From DSYU01 sp963827605 (GTDB taxonomy: Bacteria; Chloroflexota; Anaerolineae; Anaerolineales; Anaerolineaceae): a stretch of 64,000 bases of DNA. The position numbers and the translations under genes were made by a program. Under the pieces are notes generated by a model. It did not search any database. It had not been told where the DNA came from and was given only the letters and a program-made list of their open reading frames with translations. This document shows, in pieces, positions 49,690-59,305 of this stretch (position 1 is the stretch's first letter; every line of letters begins with the position of its first letter). Where the stretch lies: the NCBI GenBank assembly GCA_963827605.1, contig CAWHBK010000002.1, positions 372,001 to 436,000 on the forward strand, written 5' to 3'.

Positions 49690-50875
49690 ATGCCAGATAA
49701 ACCACATGCCATTGTCATCGGCGCAGGGTTCACCGGCTGCGCCATCGCCCACGACCTGGCGCTGCGCGGCATTCAGTCCACCGTGCTGGAACGAGGCGAG
49801 ATCGCCTCGGGGACATCCGGACGCACGCACGGCCTGCTGCACAGCGGCGGGCGCTACTGTGTCAACGATCAGGAATCGGCCATCGAGTGCATCGAGGAAA
49901 ATATCTTGCTGCGCAAAATCGCCAAACAGTGCATCGAATTCAACGGCGGGTTTTTCGTGGCGTTGAACGAGAGTGACCTGGCATACGCCCCGCTGTTCGA
50001 AGAAGGCGCGCAGGCCTGCGGCATTCCGATCGAAAAGATGCCGGTCAAAGAGGTGCTGCGCATCGAGCCGCAGTTCAATCCCCGGATGCTGGCCGCCTAC
50101 ACCGTCCCGGATGGCTCATTCGACCCGCTGCGCCTGGCGCTGGCCTTTGCCGCTACGGCCAAGAAAAATGGGGCCACGTTCCGCACCTTACCACCAGGTG
50201 CAAGAGCTGCTGGTGAACGGCACCGGCAATGTGGTGGGCGTGAAGGTCTGGGACCGCACCGCGGACAAGACCTACGAACTGCGCGGTGATATCGTGATCA
50301 ACGCCACCGGCGCCTGGGCAGGCGAGATTACGCGCATGGCGCGCGCTTCCGTTTCGGTGACCCCCACCCCGGGCGTGATGGTGGCCTATGACCAGCGCCT
50401 GATCAACCACGTGATCAACCGGCTGTCGCGCGCCGAGCGATGGCGATATCATCATCCCGCAGCGGCGCATGATGTGCATCGGCACCACCTCCTTCGAGGT
50501 AAGGATGTGGATTACATCCCGGTGTTCGACGACCAGGTGGAAGAGATGCAGCGCTGCGCGCTGGAACTGGTGCCGGGCGTAGCCAAGACCAACAAGCGCG
50601 GAATCTGGATGTCTGCCCGCCCGCTGGTCGGCAGCAGCGCCGGCGGGCGCAGCCTGGCGCGCACCTTCAAGTGCTTCGACCATAAGGAAATGGATGGCAT
50701 CGATGGGCTGGTGACCATCACCGGCGGAAAGGCCACCACCTGCCGGGCGATGGCCGAAAAAACGGTCGATCTGGTCTGCCAGAAGCTGGGGATCAAGGCA
50801 GCTTGCACGACCAAAGAAGTAGTGCTGGACTCGTACCGGGAGTATTACCGGGAGTACTACCGGAGGGAAGAATGA
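49690..50875 (+). pseudogene. glpA: GlpA-type glycerol-3-phosphate dehydrogenase flavoprotein, short form, three frameshifts
   Basis: FAD-dependent oxidoreductase that converts sn-glycerol 3-phosphate to dihydroxyacetone phosphate. The N-terminus has the FAD motif VIGAGFTGCAIAHDLALRG, then GTSGRTHGLLHSGGRYCV (GlpA signature), FNGGFFVALNESDLAYAP, and near the end VTITGGKATTCRAMAEKTVD. It ends at about 395 residues, so it lacks the C-terminal BFD-like domain of E. coli GlpA. Shifts lie near 50190 and 50430 (insertions) and 50500 (deletion). GAGGAA precedes the ATG. The stop overlaps the start of the SdhB-like gene (ATGA), so the two products should assemble together. Confidence 0.85.
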
Positions 50876-51642
50876 GCAGCGAAAAATGGAACGTCACCTT
50901 TATGATTACCCGTCAGAAAGGGGATGAAAAGCCGCACACGCAGTCGTTTCAACTGGAAGTCGACCCGGATGAGTATGTGCTGGACGGCATCGAACGCATC
51001 TGGGCTTTTCATGACCGCAGCCTGACCTTCCGGCATGCCTGCCACCATTCCACCTGCGGCGCGTGCGGTATGCGGGTCAACGGAGTGGAAAAACTGACCT
51101 GCATCACCACCATCCGCTCGGTGACGCACAATGGCGGGACGCTGCGGATTGAGCCGCTGCGCAATTTCCCGGTGGTCAGCGACCTGGTGGTGGATATGAG
51201 CGATATGTATCTGCGCCTCGACGAAGCACACTTCAGCCAGGTCGCCGGCCTGAAGGATGCCAAACTGGGCTATGAGAAGGCGTCACTAAGTGACGCGTCA
51301 CTTAGTGGCGGCACGCAGGGCGGCGGCACGCAGACCGGCGAATACGAGCGCCTGGTGGACTGTATCGAGTGCGGCTGCTGTATCAGCGCCTGCCCGATCG
51401 CGCTGACCACCCCCGCATACATGGGCCCGGCCGTGCTGGCGGGTACCCAGCATAGCTTTGTGCAGACCAAAGACCCGGCCCTGCTGGAGTTCGCCGGTGA
51501 GGCCAACGGCGCCTGGCGCTGTCACAGCGCTTATGAATGCACCGCGGTGTGCCCATCCAATGTTGACCCGGCCTGGCGCATCATGAACCTGCGCCGGCGC
51601 GTGGTGGGCCAGCGCATCAGCAAACTATTTGGCCGCCGTTAG
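50872..51642 (+). CDS. SdhB/FrdB-like iron-sulfur subunit, probable partner of GlpA
   Basis: A 256-residue protein with the three clusters of succinate dehydrogenase/fumarate reductase iron-sulfur subunits. The 2Fe-2S ligands are in CHHSTCGACGM plus a fourth Cys in KLTC. The 4Fe-4S motif is CIECGCCISACP, and the 3Fe-4S motif is CHSAYECTAVCPSNVDP. GGAGGGAAGA precedes the ATG, which overlaps glpA by four bases. No SdhA gene is nearby, so electrons most likely come from the GlpA flavoprotein. A 60-bp repeat insertion (51280-51339) lies between the first and second cluster domains. Confidence 0.88.
   Translation: MSSEKWNVTFMITRQKGDEKPHTQSFQLEVDPDEYVLDGIERIWAFHDRSLTFRHACHHSTCGACGMRVNGVEKLTCITTIRSVTHNGGTLRIEPLRNFPVVSDLVVDMSDMYLRLDEAHFSQVAGLKDAKLGYEKASLSDASLSGGTQGGGTQTGEYERLVDCIECGCCISACPIALTTPAYMGPAVLAGTQHSFVQTKDPALLEFAGEANGAWRCHSAYECTAVCPSNVDPAWRIMNLRRRVVGQRISKLFGRR
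51280..51339. repeat. Four 15-bp in-frame repeats in the SdhB-like gene
   Basis: Units encode ASLSD, ASLSG, GTQGG and GTQTG. The first two (GCGTCACTAAGTGAC, GCGTCACTTAGTGGC) also form a small palindrome. The segment sits between the two ferredoxin-like halves and keeps the frame. Confidence 0.8.
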
Positions 51643-51651
51643 GAGGACCCG

Positions 51652-52036
51652 ATGAGTAATGCTCCTTCCCCTGTAAAATTCTGGCGCTGGTTCGACCCGC
51701 GCAGCCGCAGCATCAGCACCTGGGCGTTTATCCTCAACCGGATCACCGCGCTGGGCCTGACCCTGTACCTGTTTATCCACCTGATTGCGCTGGGCCAGAT
51801 GGCGATTGGCCCCGAGGCATACGATAATTTCATCAAGTTTGCCCACACACCGGTCATCAAAATCGGCTGAAATGCTGGTGATCGCCGGCGGACTGATCCA
51901 CGGTCTGAACGGCATCCGCATCGGCCTGACCAGCTTTGGGATTGGCTCGCGCCAGCAGAAAGCGATCTTTGCCGGCATGATGGTGGTGGCGCTGATCGGG
52001 CTGGTTTTCTTTGGCATCAAAATGTTCAGCGTGTAG
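51652..52036 (+). CDS. SdhC-like cytochrome b556 membrane anchor, one frameshift
   Basis: About 127 residues after repair of one extra G near 51866. The N-terminus has FWRWFDPRSRSISTWAFILN, followed by three membrane helices. LVIAGGLIHGLNGIRIGL includes the conserved His-x3-NGIR region that binds heme or quinone in SdhC. AGGAGG precedes the ATG. It is 9 bp after the SdhB-like gene and 9 bp before the second anchor. Confidence 0.85.
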
Positions 52037-52045
52037 GAGGACGGC

Positions 52046-52426
52046 ATGGCAGCAACATCATCTATCTCAAAACCGCGCGAAGGCACCTGGCTGTGGCTGT
52101 ACAAAATGGTCGCCGGCGGGCTGATCGTTGTCCTGTTAGGCGTACATTTTGTTGTCAATCACCTGGTCGCCCCAGAAGGACTGCTGACTTACAACGATGT
52201 ACTGCGTTATTACACCAACCCGATTGTGCCAATTATGGAGATGGCATTTCTGATCTTTGTTGTCTCACACGCACTGATCGGTTTGCGCAGCATTATCCTG
52301 GATCTGAACCCATCCGAGAAACTGTTACACAGGATCGACATCATTTTCGTGGCAGCCGGGGCGGCGTTTACGATTTATGGCATCTGGCTGGTGGTGGTAA
52401 TCGTCCAGCGCGGGATGGCACTATAA
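52046..52426 (+). CDS. SdhD-like second membrane anchor
   Basis: A 126-residue protein with three membrane helices: MVAGGLIVVLLGVHFVVNHL, PIMEMAFLIFVVSHALIGLR and IDIIFVAAGAAFTIYGIWLV. His residues in VHFVVNH and SHALIG are placed where SdhD/FrdD heme or quinone ligands lie. GGAGG precedes the ATG. It completes a GlpA-SdhBCD-like set and is followed by a strong terminator. Confidence 0.82.
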   Translation: MAATSSISKPREGTWLWLYKMVAGGLIVVLLGVHFVVNHLVAPEGLLTYNDVLRYYTNPIVPIMEMAFLIFVVSHALIGLRSIILDLNPSEKLLHRIDIIFVAAGAAFTIYGIWLVVVIVQRGMAL

Positions 52427-52436
52427 ATAAATGCCC

Positions 52437-52479
52437 GCAACCAAAAAGCGCCCGGAAAAACCGGGCGCTTTTTGGTTGC
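52437..52479. terminator. Strong bidirectional terminator after the glp-sdh-like operon
   Basis: A 19-bp perfect stem (52437-52455 with 52461-52479), AAAAA loop, GC-rich core CGCCCGG and T-rich 3' side CTTTTTGG. It separates the operon from a convergent lipoprotein gene. Confidence 0.85.
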
Positions 52480-52487
52480 AAATCTTC

Positions 52488-53165
52488 TTATTTTACATCG
52501 ATGAGTATATAGAACTTGTAGAATACGGCGCCGTTGTCATTGCGCAGCTCCCACCAGCTGACGTAACGCCCGGCCGACGCGGGGGCAACCATATCCGTCA
52601 CCAGGGTGACAGACTCGCCGGGTGCAACCGTTTTCCCAAGATAATAGCGGTCGGCTTTGGCCAGGTTGGTGCCCTCACCGGTAATATCGTAGTAGTAATT
52701 GGTATTCCAGGTGCTGGTGCCAATGTTCTTGACCGTCCAGGTGCCATCAAACTCGTTGCCCGCGTTATAGTCGGTGCCGTCCAGCGGCGATTGCGAAAGC
52801 AGCTGCGCCTGGTCGGGGCCCGCGCGGCGGGTGGCGGTGGGGTACACGACCCCACCCCCTCCGGAAGACGGCACGGTCGTTGCAATTGTGCCAACGGTCG
52901 GGATGAGAGTGGCTGTTGGGAGCGCCACAGTTGGGCTGGGAGCTGTGGTCGCGGTCAATACAACCGGCGCCACCGTAACGGTAGCGGTCGGATTCAAGGC
53001 CGCCTCGATGGTCAATTTCGACACAACGGTTTGAACCGACTCGGTGCGGATCTTTGGTATATCTACGGTCGGCTCGGAAATCACAGTCGGGGTGCTGCAA
53101 CCAGCCAGGATTAGCACAAGCATCAGAATTGCAAATAACCGGGTGGTTTTTTGCAGGTTGTTCAT
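52488..53165 (-). CDS. Lipoprotein with NBR1-type (FW) Ig-like domain, third copy
   Basis: A 225-residue predicted lipoprotein. Its lipobox is LILAGCST, followed by a Thr/Pro/Val-rich linker with repeated PTxT units and a GGGG stretch. The FW-like domain contains FDGTWTVKNIGTSTWNTNYY and, near the end, SAGRYVSWWELRNDNG. It lacks the extra C-terminal module of the two copies at 18-20.6 kb. GGAGGAATATATA precedes the ATG. Confidence 0.78.
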   Translation of the reverse strand: MNNLQKTTRLFAILMLVLILAGCSTPTVISEPTVDIPKIRTESVQTVVSKLTIEAALNPTATVTVAPVVLTATTAPSPTVALPTATLIPTVGTIATTVPSSGGGGVVYPTATRRAGPDQAQLLSQSPLDGTDYNAGNEFDGTWTVKNIGTSTWNTNYYYDITGEGTNLAKADRYYLGKTVAPGESVTLVTDMVAPASAGRYVSWWELRNDNGAVFYKFYILIDVK

Positions 53166-53419
53166 TATATATTCCTCCATTTATGTGCCAGTCACCTGGC
53201 TTTGTGTAGCGTCGTACCATTTTCAATCGATCAAGGCGAATTGTCAAGGGTAAGGTTGGTTCCGTGATCACGGCATCCCTTGACGAAATTGACGATCAAG
53301 GCTAAAATCACACCCCGCGGGAACATACCATTTTCCCAAAGTATTGTTATTCCATCAATCCCAATCGAGTGAAGGTAACCTCGCCAGACGAGGTGAGAGG
53401 CGCTCAAAGGAAGTACGGA

Positions 53420-54058
53420 ATGGATAAGATCGTTTTGAAAGCAACCCGCCGTGATGTGACGGGTAAACAGGTAAAAGCCCTGCGCCGCCAGGGTCGTCTT
53501 CCGGCCGTGTTATACGGCTATCAGGTAGATCCGATCGCGATCTCGTTGGATATGCACGATTCTACGCTGACCCTGACGGGAATGTCCGCCTCCACCATCG
53601 TTACGATTGACCTGGATGGTAAGCAGCATGCCGCGCTGGTTCGCGAACGGCAGAAGGATTACATTCGCAACGAATATATCCACATCGATTTTCAGGTGGT
53701 TTCGCTGACCGAGAAAATCCGCGCGATGGTACACATCGAAGTGCACGGCGTTTCGCCGGCGGTCAAAGATTATAACGCGGTCATGGTAAACAATATCACG
53801 CAGGTGGAAGTTGAAGCCCTGCCGCAGGAACTGCCCGAACGCTTGATCGTCGATGTGTCGAAACTTGTCAACATTGGCGACGTGATCCGGGTACGCGATC
53901 TGAACGTCTCCGATAAAGTTCAGATCCTGGAAGACCCGGAAGAGATCATTGTGGTCGCTACCGGCTCCGCTCCGGAAGAGGTTGAAGAAGTCGTTGAGAC
54001 TGCTGAAAACGAACCGGAAGTGATCGAACGTGGCAAGAAGGAAGAAGAAGAAGAATAA
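53420..54058 (+). CDS. rplY: Ribosomal protein L25, long (Ctc-type) form
   Basis: Binds 5S rRNA. The 212-residue protein has the L25 domain (VLKATRRDVTGKQVKALRRQ, GRLPAVLYGYQV) and the C-terminal TL5/CTC extension (LPQELPERLIVDVSKLVNIG). It ends in an acidic and then Lys/Glu-rich tail. AAAGGAAG precedes the ATG at 53420; a longer reading from 53369 adds non-conserved residues. A short hairpin CCTCG-CCAGA-CGAGG lies just upstream. Confidence 0.93.
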   Translation: MDKIVLKATRRDVTGKQVKALRRQGRLPAVLYGYQVDPIAISLDMHDSTLTLTGMSASTIVTIDLDGKQHAALVRERQKDYIRNEYIHIDFQVVSLTEKIRAMVHIEVHGVSPAVKDYNAVMVNNITQVEVEALPQELPERLIVDVSKLVNIGDVIRVRDLNVSDKVQILEDPEEIIVVATGSAPEEVEEVVETAENEPEVIERGKKEEEEE

Positions 54059-54068
54059 ACATTCTTCA

Positions 54069-54114
54069 GCAAACCAAAAACCGCCCAGTTCAAACTGGGC
54101 GGTTTTTGGTTTGC
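54069..54114. terminator. Strong bidirectional terminator after rplY
   Basis: A 21-bp perfect stem (54069-54089 with 54094-54114), TCAA loop, core CCGCCCAG and T-rich 3' side. It lies between convergent genes. Confidence 0.85.
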
Positions 54115-54120
54115 GAAAGG

Positions 54121-54696
54121 TCACTTTACCAGGCCCAGGACGATCAGCAAGTCCAGGGTAATGCGGGCGGTTATGCCCCACAGGATCTCGCCATCATAGG
54201 GCTGGTAGAAGATGATTTTTTCATAATATCCGCCCGGCGTAGTCCGCGGGCGTTCTTCACGCTTATCCGGGTCGGCCAGCCAATCGAGTGGAATGGTAAA
54301 TACGCGGCTGACTTCCTGCGGGGAAACATGAAAGTCTCCCGGCCAGCGCACCCGCCCCACCACTGGAGTAATCAGAAAACTGGAAATCGTTGGCCGGCTG
54401 AGCAGGCGGCCAAAAATGCGTACATCCTCCGCAAGGAGCCCGATCTCTTCAAATGCTTCCCGCAGCGCGGTTGCCTCCGGGGACGCGTCCTCCGGGTCAG
54501 CCGCGCCGCCCGGAAACGAAACCTGGCCTTTATGGCTGTTAACGGTTTCTGTGCGCCGGGTAAAAAGCAGGCTCCACCGGTCGTCCGCCCAGAGCAACGG
54601 AACCAATACAGACGCAGAACGCAGGCCGGCATAGCCTGCGTTGAGCGCCTGATCCGGCCGCCGATCCGGCGCCTGCGCTGAGCAGGGGCATCTCAC
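54121..54696 (-). CDS. Nudix hydrolase, CoA pyrophosphatase-like
   Basis: A 191-residue protein with the CoA-type signature LLFTRRTETVNSHKGQVSFP just before the Nudix box GGAADPEDASPEATALREAF plus EEIGLL. This arrangement matches NudL/YeaB-type enzymes that cleave CoA to 4'-phosphopantetheine and 3',5'-ADP. The apparent start is a GTG at 54696. The N-terminal 20 residues look unnatural, and an ATG in another frame (54691) suggests that the true 5' end may be misread. Confidence 0.82.
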   Translation of the reverse strand: MRCPCSAQAPDRRPDQALNAGYAGLRSASVLVPLLWADDRWSLLFTRRTETVNSHKGQVSFPGGAADPEDASPEATALREAFEEIGLLAEDVRIFGRLLSRPTISSFLITPVVGRVRWPGDFHVSPQEVSRVFTIPLDWLADPDKREERPRTTPGGYYEKIIFYQPYDGEILWGITARITLDLLIVLGLVK

Positions 54697-54782
54697 CTGC
54701 GCTGGAGCAGGTGGATGATGGCGTCATCGGTCAACACACCCGAGCCACCCGGAAGCATTTCTTCTACTCCACGCGGAAACAG

Positions 54783-55778
54783 CTATGAACCATTCTCTTC
54801 ACCGTCACCGAGGTTTATTTCTTCCTCATATTCGGTCACGGGCGTATCGTCCGCGGAAGTCTCGTCCGGAGGAACTACATCCGCGGGTGTGTCGCCCACG
54901 GGCGCAACCGCCGCATATACCGCGTCATCCGACTCGGTTTCCGAGAGGAAGCCGGTTTCGCGCAGCAGCGCGCGGTTGGCAACGGCCGGATCGATGATCA
55001 CCGGGCGGGCAAAGACCAGGTAGCCGGTATGGGCCACCATGCGGTCCGCCGGGCGCATGCGGTTGGGCTCTGGCTTGAAAAAGCGCAGCAGCAGCTCGCA
55101 CACGTCAATAAAGGCAAAACGCTCGCGGCGCAGCGCAATCAGCAGCATGCTCACCTGGTTAACCGTGGGCAAGATACAGCCGAAGAAACCGCCCGGCTTT
55201 AGCGCAGCGCGCACCTGGGGAATGTAATCATATGGGTTGGGCAGGTCGAGGAACAGCGCGTCGACATTTTTCTCCTCGAAGCCATCCCCCACGTTCCCTA
55301 GCTTAAAGGTCACGCGATCCTCCAGGCCCAGGTGAACCAGGTTGCTGCGCGCCATTTCCTGCATCTCCGGGCGGGCTTCGTAAGTGGTCACGTGGCCCTG
55401 CGGCCCCACGATATAGGCGAAGGCGGCGGTGAGGGCCCCCGAGCCGGTGCCGGCTTCCAGCACGTGCATACCGGGGCCTATGCCCATCGTAACCAACAGA
55501 TAGCCAATATCCTTGGGATACAGGATCTGCGTGTTGCGCTTTATCCCGCGCAGCAGATCGCCCAGCGCGGGTTGGATCAAGAAAAAGGGCGCGCCGTTGT
55601 GGCTAAAAATCTGCGTCCCCCAGGGCTGACCAATCATTTCATCGTGCTTGAGCACGCCGCGGTGGGTCTGAAATACGCCGCCAACTTTAAGACGGATGAT
55701 AAAGTGCTTGTGGTTCAGCCCAACCAGCTGGACCAGGTCGCCTTCCTGTGCATGGGTGCCGTGAAGATTCCAGGGCAA
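54783..55778 (-). CDS. tRNA (adenine-58-N1)-methyltransferase, TrmI-type
   Basis: Methylates A58 in the T-loop of tRNA. Diagnostic strings are QIFSHNGAPFFLIQP-like, KRNTQILYPKDIGYLL, HVLEAGTGSGALTAAFAYIV (AdoMet site) and DALFLDLPNPYDYIPQV (catalytic DLP region). The start is a TTG at 55778 with AGGAG 7 bases upstream, just after the S9 peptidase stop; the open frame further upstream is not conserved. Length is 331 residues, with a low-complexity acidic tail of about 45 residues that other TrmI proteins lack. Confidence 0.85.
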   Translation of the reverse strand: MPWNLHGTHAQEGDLVQLVGLNHKHFIIRLKVGGVFQTHRGVLKHDEMIGQPWGTQIFSHNGAPFFLIQPALGDLLRGIKRNTQILYPKDIGYLLVTMGIGPGMHVLEAGTGSGALTAAFAYIVGPQGHVTTYEARPEMQEMARSNLVHLGLEDRVTFKLGNVGDGFEEKNVDALFLDLPNPYDYIPQVRAALKPGGFFGCILPTVNQVSMLLIALRRERFAFIDVCELLLRFFKPEPNRMRPADRMVAHTGYLVFARPVIIDPAVANRALLRETGFLSETESDDAVYAAVAPVGDTPADVVPPDETSADDTPVTEYEEEINLGDGEENGS

Positions 55779-55788
55779 GGGACAACTC

Positions 55789-57700
55789 CTAGGGTTTAAG
55801 ATTCTGCTTGAAAAAGTCAGTAATGGCAGTATAACAACGCACCCGGTTTTCGTACTTGAGCACGTCGTGACCCTCATTTTCGAACATCAGGTACTCGACC
55901 TGTTTTCCCTGGCCGCGCAGATGCTCGACCAGGTCGCGCGAACTCGTGCTCGATGACGCGCGGGTCATTTTTGCCCTGGATGACCAGCATCGGGCAGGTT
56001 ACCTGGTCAATGTAGGTGCGCGGCGAGCGCTCCACCAGGTGCGCCTGGTCCTTCTGCGGGTCGCCGACCGCGATGCGGAAGTACGGCTTCCACGTCTCTG
56101 GGATGCGATCCATAAAGGTAAGCAGGTCATAGGGACCAAACATATCCACCGCGGCCGACCACAACTCGGGATGGCGCGCCGCCAGGGTGAGGGTCATATA
56201 ACCGCCGTACGAGCGGCCTACCACCCCGGCGCGGGATACATCCACCCGTTTGTCGTTGGCCAGCACTTGCATGGCATGCACGTGGTCCAGGCGGTCCTGA
56301 CCGCCCCAATCGCGATCCACCTGCTTGGTAAAGTTCATCCCATACCCGGTGCTGCCGCGGACGTTGGGGACAAAAACCGCGAAGCCGTTCAAGGTCAGGA
56401 ACTGGATCAGCGGCATCGAGAACCAGGCAAAATCGGGGCGCTCCTGGCCCTGCGGACCACCGTGGACATAATAGACCAGCGGGCGCGGTCCCAAATAGCC
56501 CAGCGAGGCAGCCGGCAGGTACAGGCGGGCGGAGACACGCATGCCATCGAAGGAAATGAACGAGGCATCCTCCCCCGGAGAGAGCTGTTCAGGTGGTATC
56601 CCCAGCACCCGCTCGCGCGTATGCACGATCACCCGGTCGCGCCGCTGGCCCTCGACCGTATAAATCTGGGTCGGCGAGGTGGCGGTTGAGAAGGACAGGA
56701 TAAAACGGTCGCCGGAGCGATCATAATCGTAATTTTCCAGCTTGCCATATGCCAGGGGGGCCTGCGCCCCAACGATAGGCCGTTCCAGTTTTAGAGTATT
56801 CGCAGCCCGGTCGAAGCGGGCCTCATATAACCACGAACAACCGTCGATATTAAATACTGCCGCGTAGCGATCGCCGTGCAAGGCACGCAGCTCGAGCATT
56901 TCTCCCACGCCCTGGTGCACAACGCCTTCTAGCTTCACTTCCTGGAACCCGGCCTGCGGGTTTTCGAGATCCAGGAAGGCCGGGCCGTAGGTGTCTTGAT
57001 GCACCGCGCACACCACCAGCAGTCCGCACTCATCCGGGGAGAACTCCATCGAATTTATACCGGTCAGCGGAACCACCTGGCCTGACTGGCGCTGTTCAAA
57101 CGGGACGCCGTTCAGGACGCGCAGCTGGCTTTGGCCCTGCTCCCACAAATACACCGTCGAATCGCCCGTGCTATACGAGGCGACGATCGCGACCCGGCGC
57201 TGATCGCGGGTGGCATGGGCCGGGAAAGCCTCCCAACCGCTTTCCGCCAGCTTAACCAACTCGCCGGTAGCCAGGTTGGCCTGGTAACTAATCATAATTT
57301 CGGCTTCGCGCGACTCGCAGGCCAGATAGGCCATGTTTTGTTCCGGTTCGGTGAACGCCAGGTGCGAGCGGTAGTTTGCCAAAGCTCCGCCAAAAGCCGG
57401 TTCCGGAAACCCACCCGCCAGGGGAATGAGCATAGGCTGGTAGTTTTCGTCGCCATCCTGGTCAATCATCACCAGGATTTTCCCCAACTCCGGGAATACC
57501 TGGTATGGTTTGCCCCCCACCAGTTCGGGGTTTTGCAGGGCAATGTTGGGCGGAAGCAGCGGCTCGGGTACGCTGCCCCCGTATTCCATGGCATACAGGC
57601 TCATGTGCCCGCTTAAATTGGAAATAAAGAAAATGCGCTGACCGGCCAACTGCGGGGCCAGGAAAAGGCGCGCTGAAAGAAGTGATTCAATCCGAAACAT
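55789..57700 (-). CDS. S9-family prolyl oligopeptidase-like serine peptidase, one frameshift
   Basis: A 636-residue protein after repair of one extra T near 55945. The N-terminal half is a seven-bladed beta-propeller-like region. The C-terminal half is an alpha/beta hydrolase with GPRPLVYYVHGGPQGQERP, the nucleophile elbow VVGRSYGGYMTL (Ser), the Asp in GKNDPRVIEHE, and the His in ENEGHDV after the repaired frame. AAGGAG precedes the ATG at 57700. It could act as a dipeptidyl or acylaminoacyl peptidase in the cytoplasm; no signal peptide is seen. Confidence 0.88.
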
Positions 57701-57765
57701 AACCCGTTCTCCTTGGGGATGGATCATCGCGAGTGGCAGCCCAGGTCACAATCCACACGCATTCT

Positions 57766-58041
57766 TTAGTTTTGCGGCTCTTCACGATTGATCAGGCTCA
57801 GCCAGTAGCCAGCGTAGAGCGTCGCAGCACCGACCAAAACAGCCATGCCTAAATGCAGCGGCCCGAGGCTGCCGAACGTCCAGCCCAGACTGTTGGCGAG
57901 GATATGCCCGCCCCAAAAGCCAACCCAGGCCAGCAGAACATACAACAGCAAGCGGCCAAAGCCACCATTTTTCCAAAGATGGAAAGCCGCGCCCATTAAA
58001 GTTGAGATCAAGAAACCAAACACCAGCGCCGGAATTGTCAT
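57766..58041 (-). CDS. Small membrane protein
   Basis: A 91-residue protein with three membrane segments (PALVFGFLISTLMGAAFHLW, LLYVLLAWVGFWGGHILA, LHLGMAVLVGAATLYAGYWL). I do not recognise the family. It overlaps nothing and lies 17 bp after the mnmA stop on the same strand, so it may be co-transcribed. Confidence 0.65.
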   Translation of the reverse strand: MTIPALVFGFLISTLMGAAFHLWKNGGFGRLLLYVLLAWVGFWGGHILANSLGWTFGSLGPLHLGMAVLVGAATLYAGYWLSLINREEPQN

Positions 58042-58058
58042 GGGTCCCTCCGAATGTG

Positions 58059-59138
58059 TTACCCGCCGATTGTCCCTCCACCGAGACATTCCTCTCCATT
58101 GTAAAACACCACGCGCTGACCGGGGGTAATATCGCGGAGTGGATTTTCAAACACCACCCGCGCCTGACCGGCAGGCAGGGGCGTCACCACGGCGGGCGCC
58201 TCGACGGCCTTATAACGGATCTTTACCTGGGCCTGTAGGGACTGCGCGGGCGGCGCGCCCGCAATCCAGTTGACTTCATTCGCCAGCAACTCGCTTTGGC
58301 CCAGTTCTGTCCCCACGCCAACCACAAGCGCATTATTGCGCAGATCTTTTTTCAGGACATACAGCGGCTCAGGCGAGGGGAGCCCCAACCCTTTGCGCTG
58401 CCCAATGGTATAGAAAGCCAGCCCCTGATGCTCGCCGATGACCTGACCGGTTTGATCCACGATCTTACCCGGTTGGACGGTTTGGGGAGCGTTGCGGCTG
58501 AGAAATCCACGATAATCGCGCCCGGCCAGGAAGCACAGATCCTGGCTGTCGGCGCGGGATGCCACCGGCAGGTCGAACCGGCGGGCCAGCTCGCGCACTT
58601 CGGGCTTGGTAAAGTCCCCCACCGGCAAGAGGGTCTGGCGCAAGCGGGGTTGATCGAGCACGCTCAACACGTAGGACTGATCCTTGGCCTGGTCCTTTCC
58701 GCGCAGCAGGTGGATGGTGCCATCTTTCGCGGGTTCCAGTCGGGCATAATGCCCGGTGGCGAGATAGTCAGCGCCAAAAGCCAGCGCCCGCTCGCGCAAG
58801 AACCCCCAGCGAATATCCCGGTTGCATAGGATGCAAGGGTTGGGCGTAACGCCCTGTTCGTAGCCGCCAATAAAGGACTGCACGACCACATCGTAGAAGC
58901 GCTCGCGCACATCCACGGCGTAGAAGGGAATATTGAATTTGGCCGCCACCCGGCGGGCCAGCGCCATCGCGTCTGGCGTGCAGCAGCGGTTTTCGTCTTC
59001 CGTGCCAGGTTCGCTCCACAGGCGCAGCATCATTCCAATCACACGATAGCCCTGCTCAACGAGCAATGCCGCCGCGACAGAGCTATCTACGCCGCCGCTC
59101 ATCGCGACAACGACCGTGGGAGAAGAAGGTGCGGTCAT
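58059..59138 (-). CDS. mnmA: tRNA-specific 2-thiouridylase MnmA
   Basis: Adds sulfur to U34 of tRNA-Lys, Glu and Gln. The N-terminal PP-loop is VVAMSGGVDSSVAAALL. The catalytic cysteines are in TPNPCILCNRDIRWG and in SQDLCFL. The C-terminal domain has GLAFYTIGQRKGLGLP. The 359 residues match the family. Sulfur would come from the cysteine desulfurase encoded 167 bp upstream on the same strand. Confidence 0.95.
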   Translation of the reverse strand: MTAPSSPTVVVAMSGGVDSSVAAALLVEQGYRVIGMMLRLWSEPGTEDENRCCTPDAMALARRVAAKFNIPFYAVDVRERFYDVVVQSFIGGYEQGVTPNPCILCNRDIRWGFLRERALAFGADYLATGHYARLEPAKDGTIHLLRGKDQAKDQSYVLSVLDQPRLRQTLLPVGDFTKPEVRELARRFDLPVASRADSQDLCFLAGRDYRGFLSRNAPQTVQPGKIVDQTGQVIGEHQGLAFYTIGQRKGLGLPSPEPLYVLKKDLRNNALVVGVGTELGQSELLANEVNWIAGAPPAQSLQAQVKIRYKAVEAPAVVTPLPAGQARVVFENPLRDITPGQRVVFYNGEECLGGGTIGG

Positions 59139-59305
59139 GAGAAGGTAATTACTCCAATCGAGGGTCGTGCCCCATCATAAGGGACGGGTCTCGGGCAAAC
59201 TTCCACAGTTATGGGTTCTACTTTCCGGCAAGCTATGCCAGTTGTTCACTGCGATACCAGACCGCGGTTGCGGTAGCAAACGCGGTTGCGGTAGCAACCG
59301 GCGCT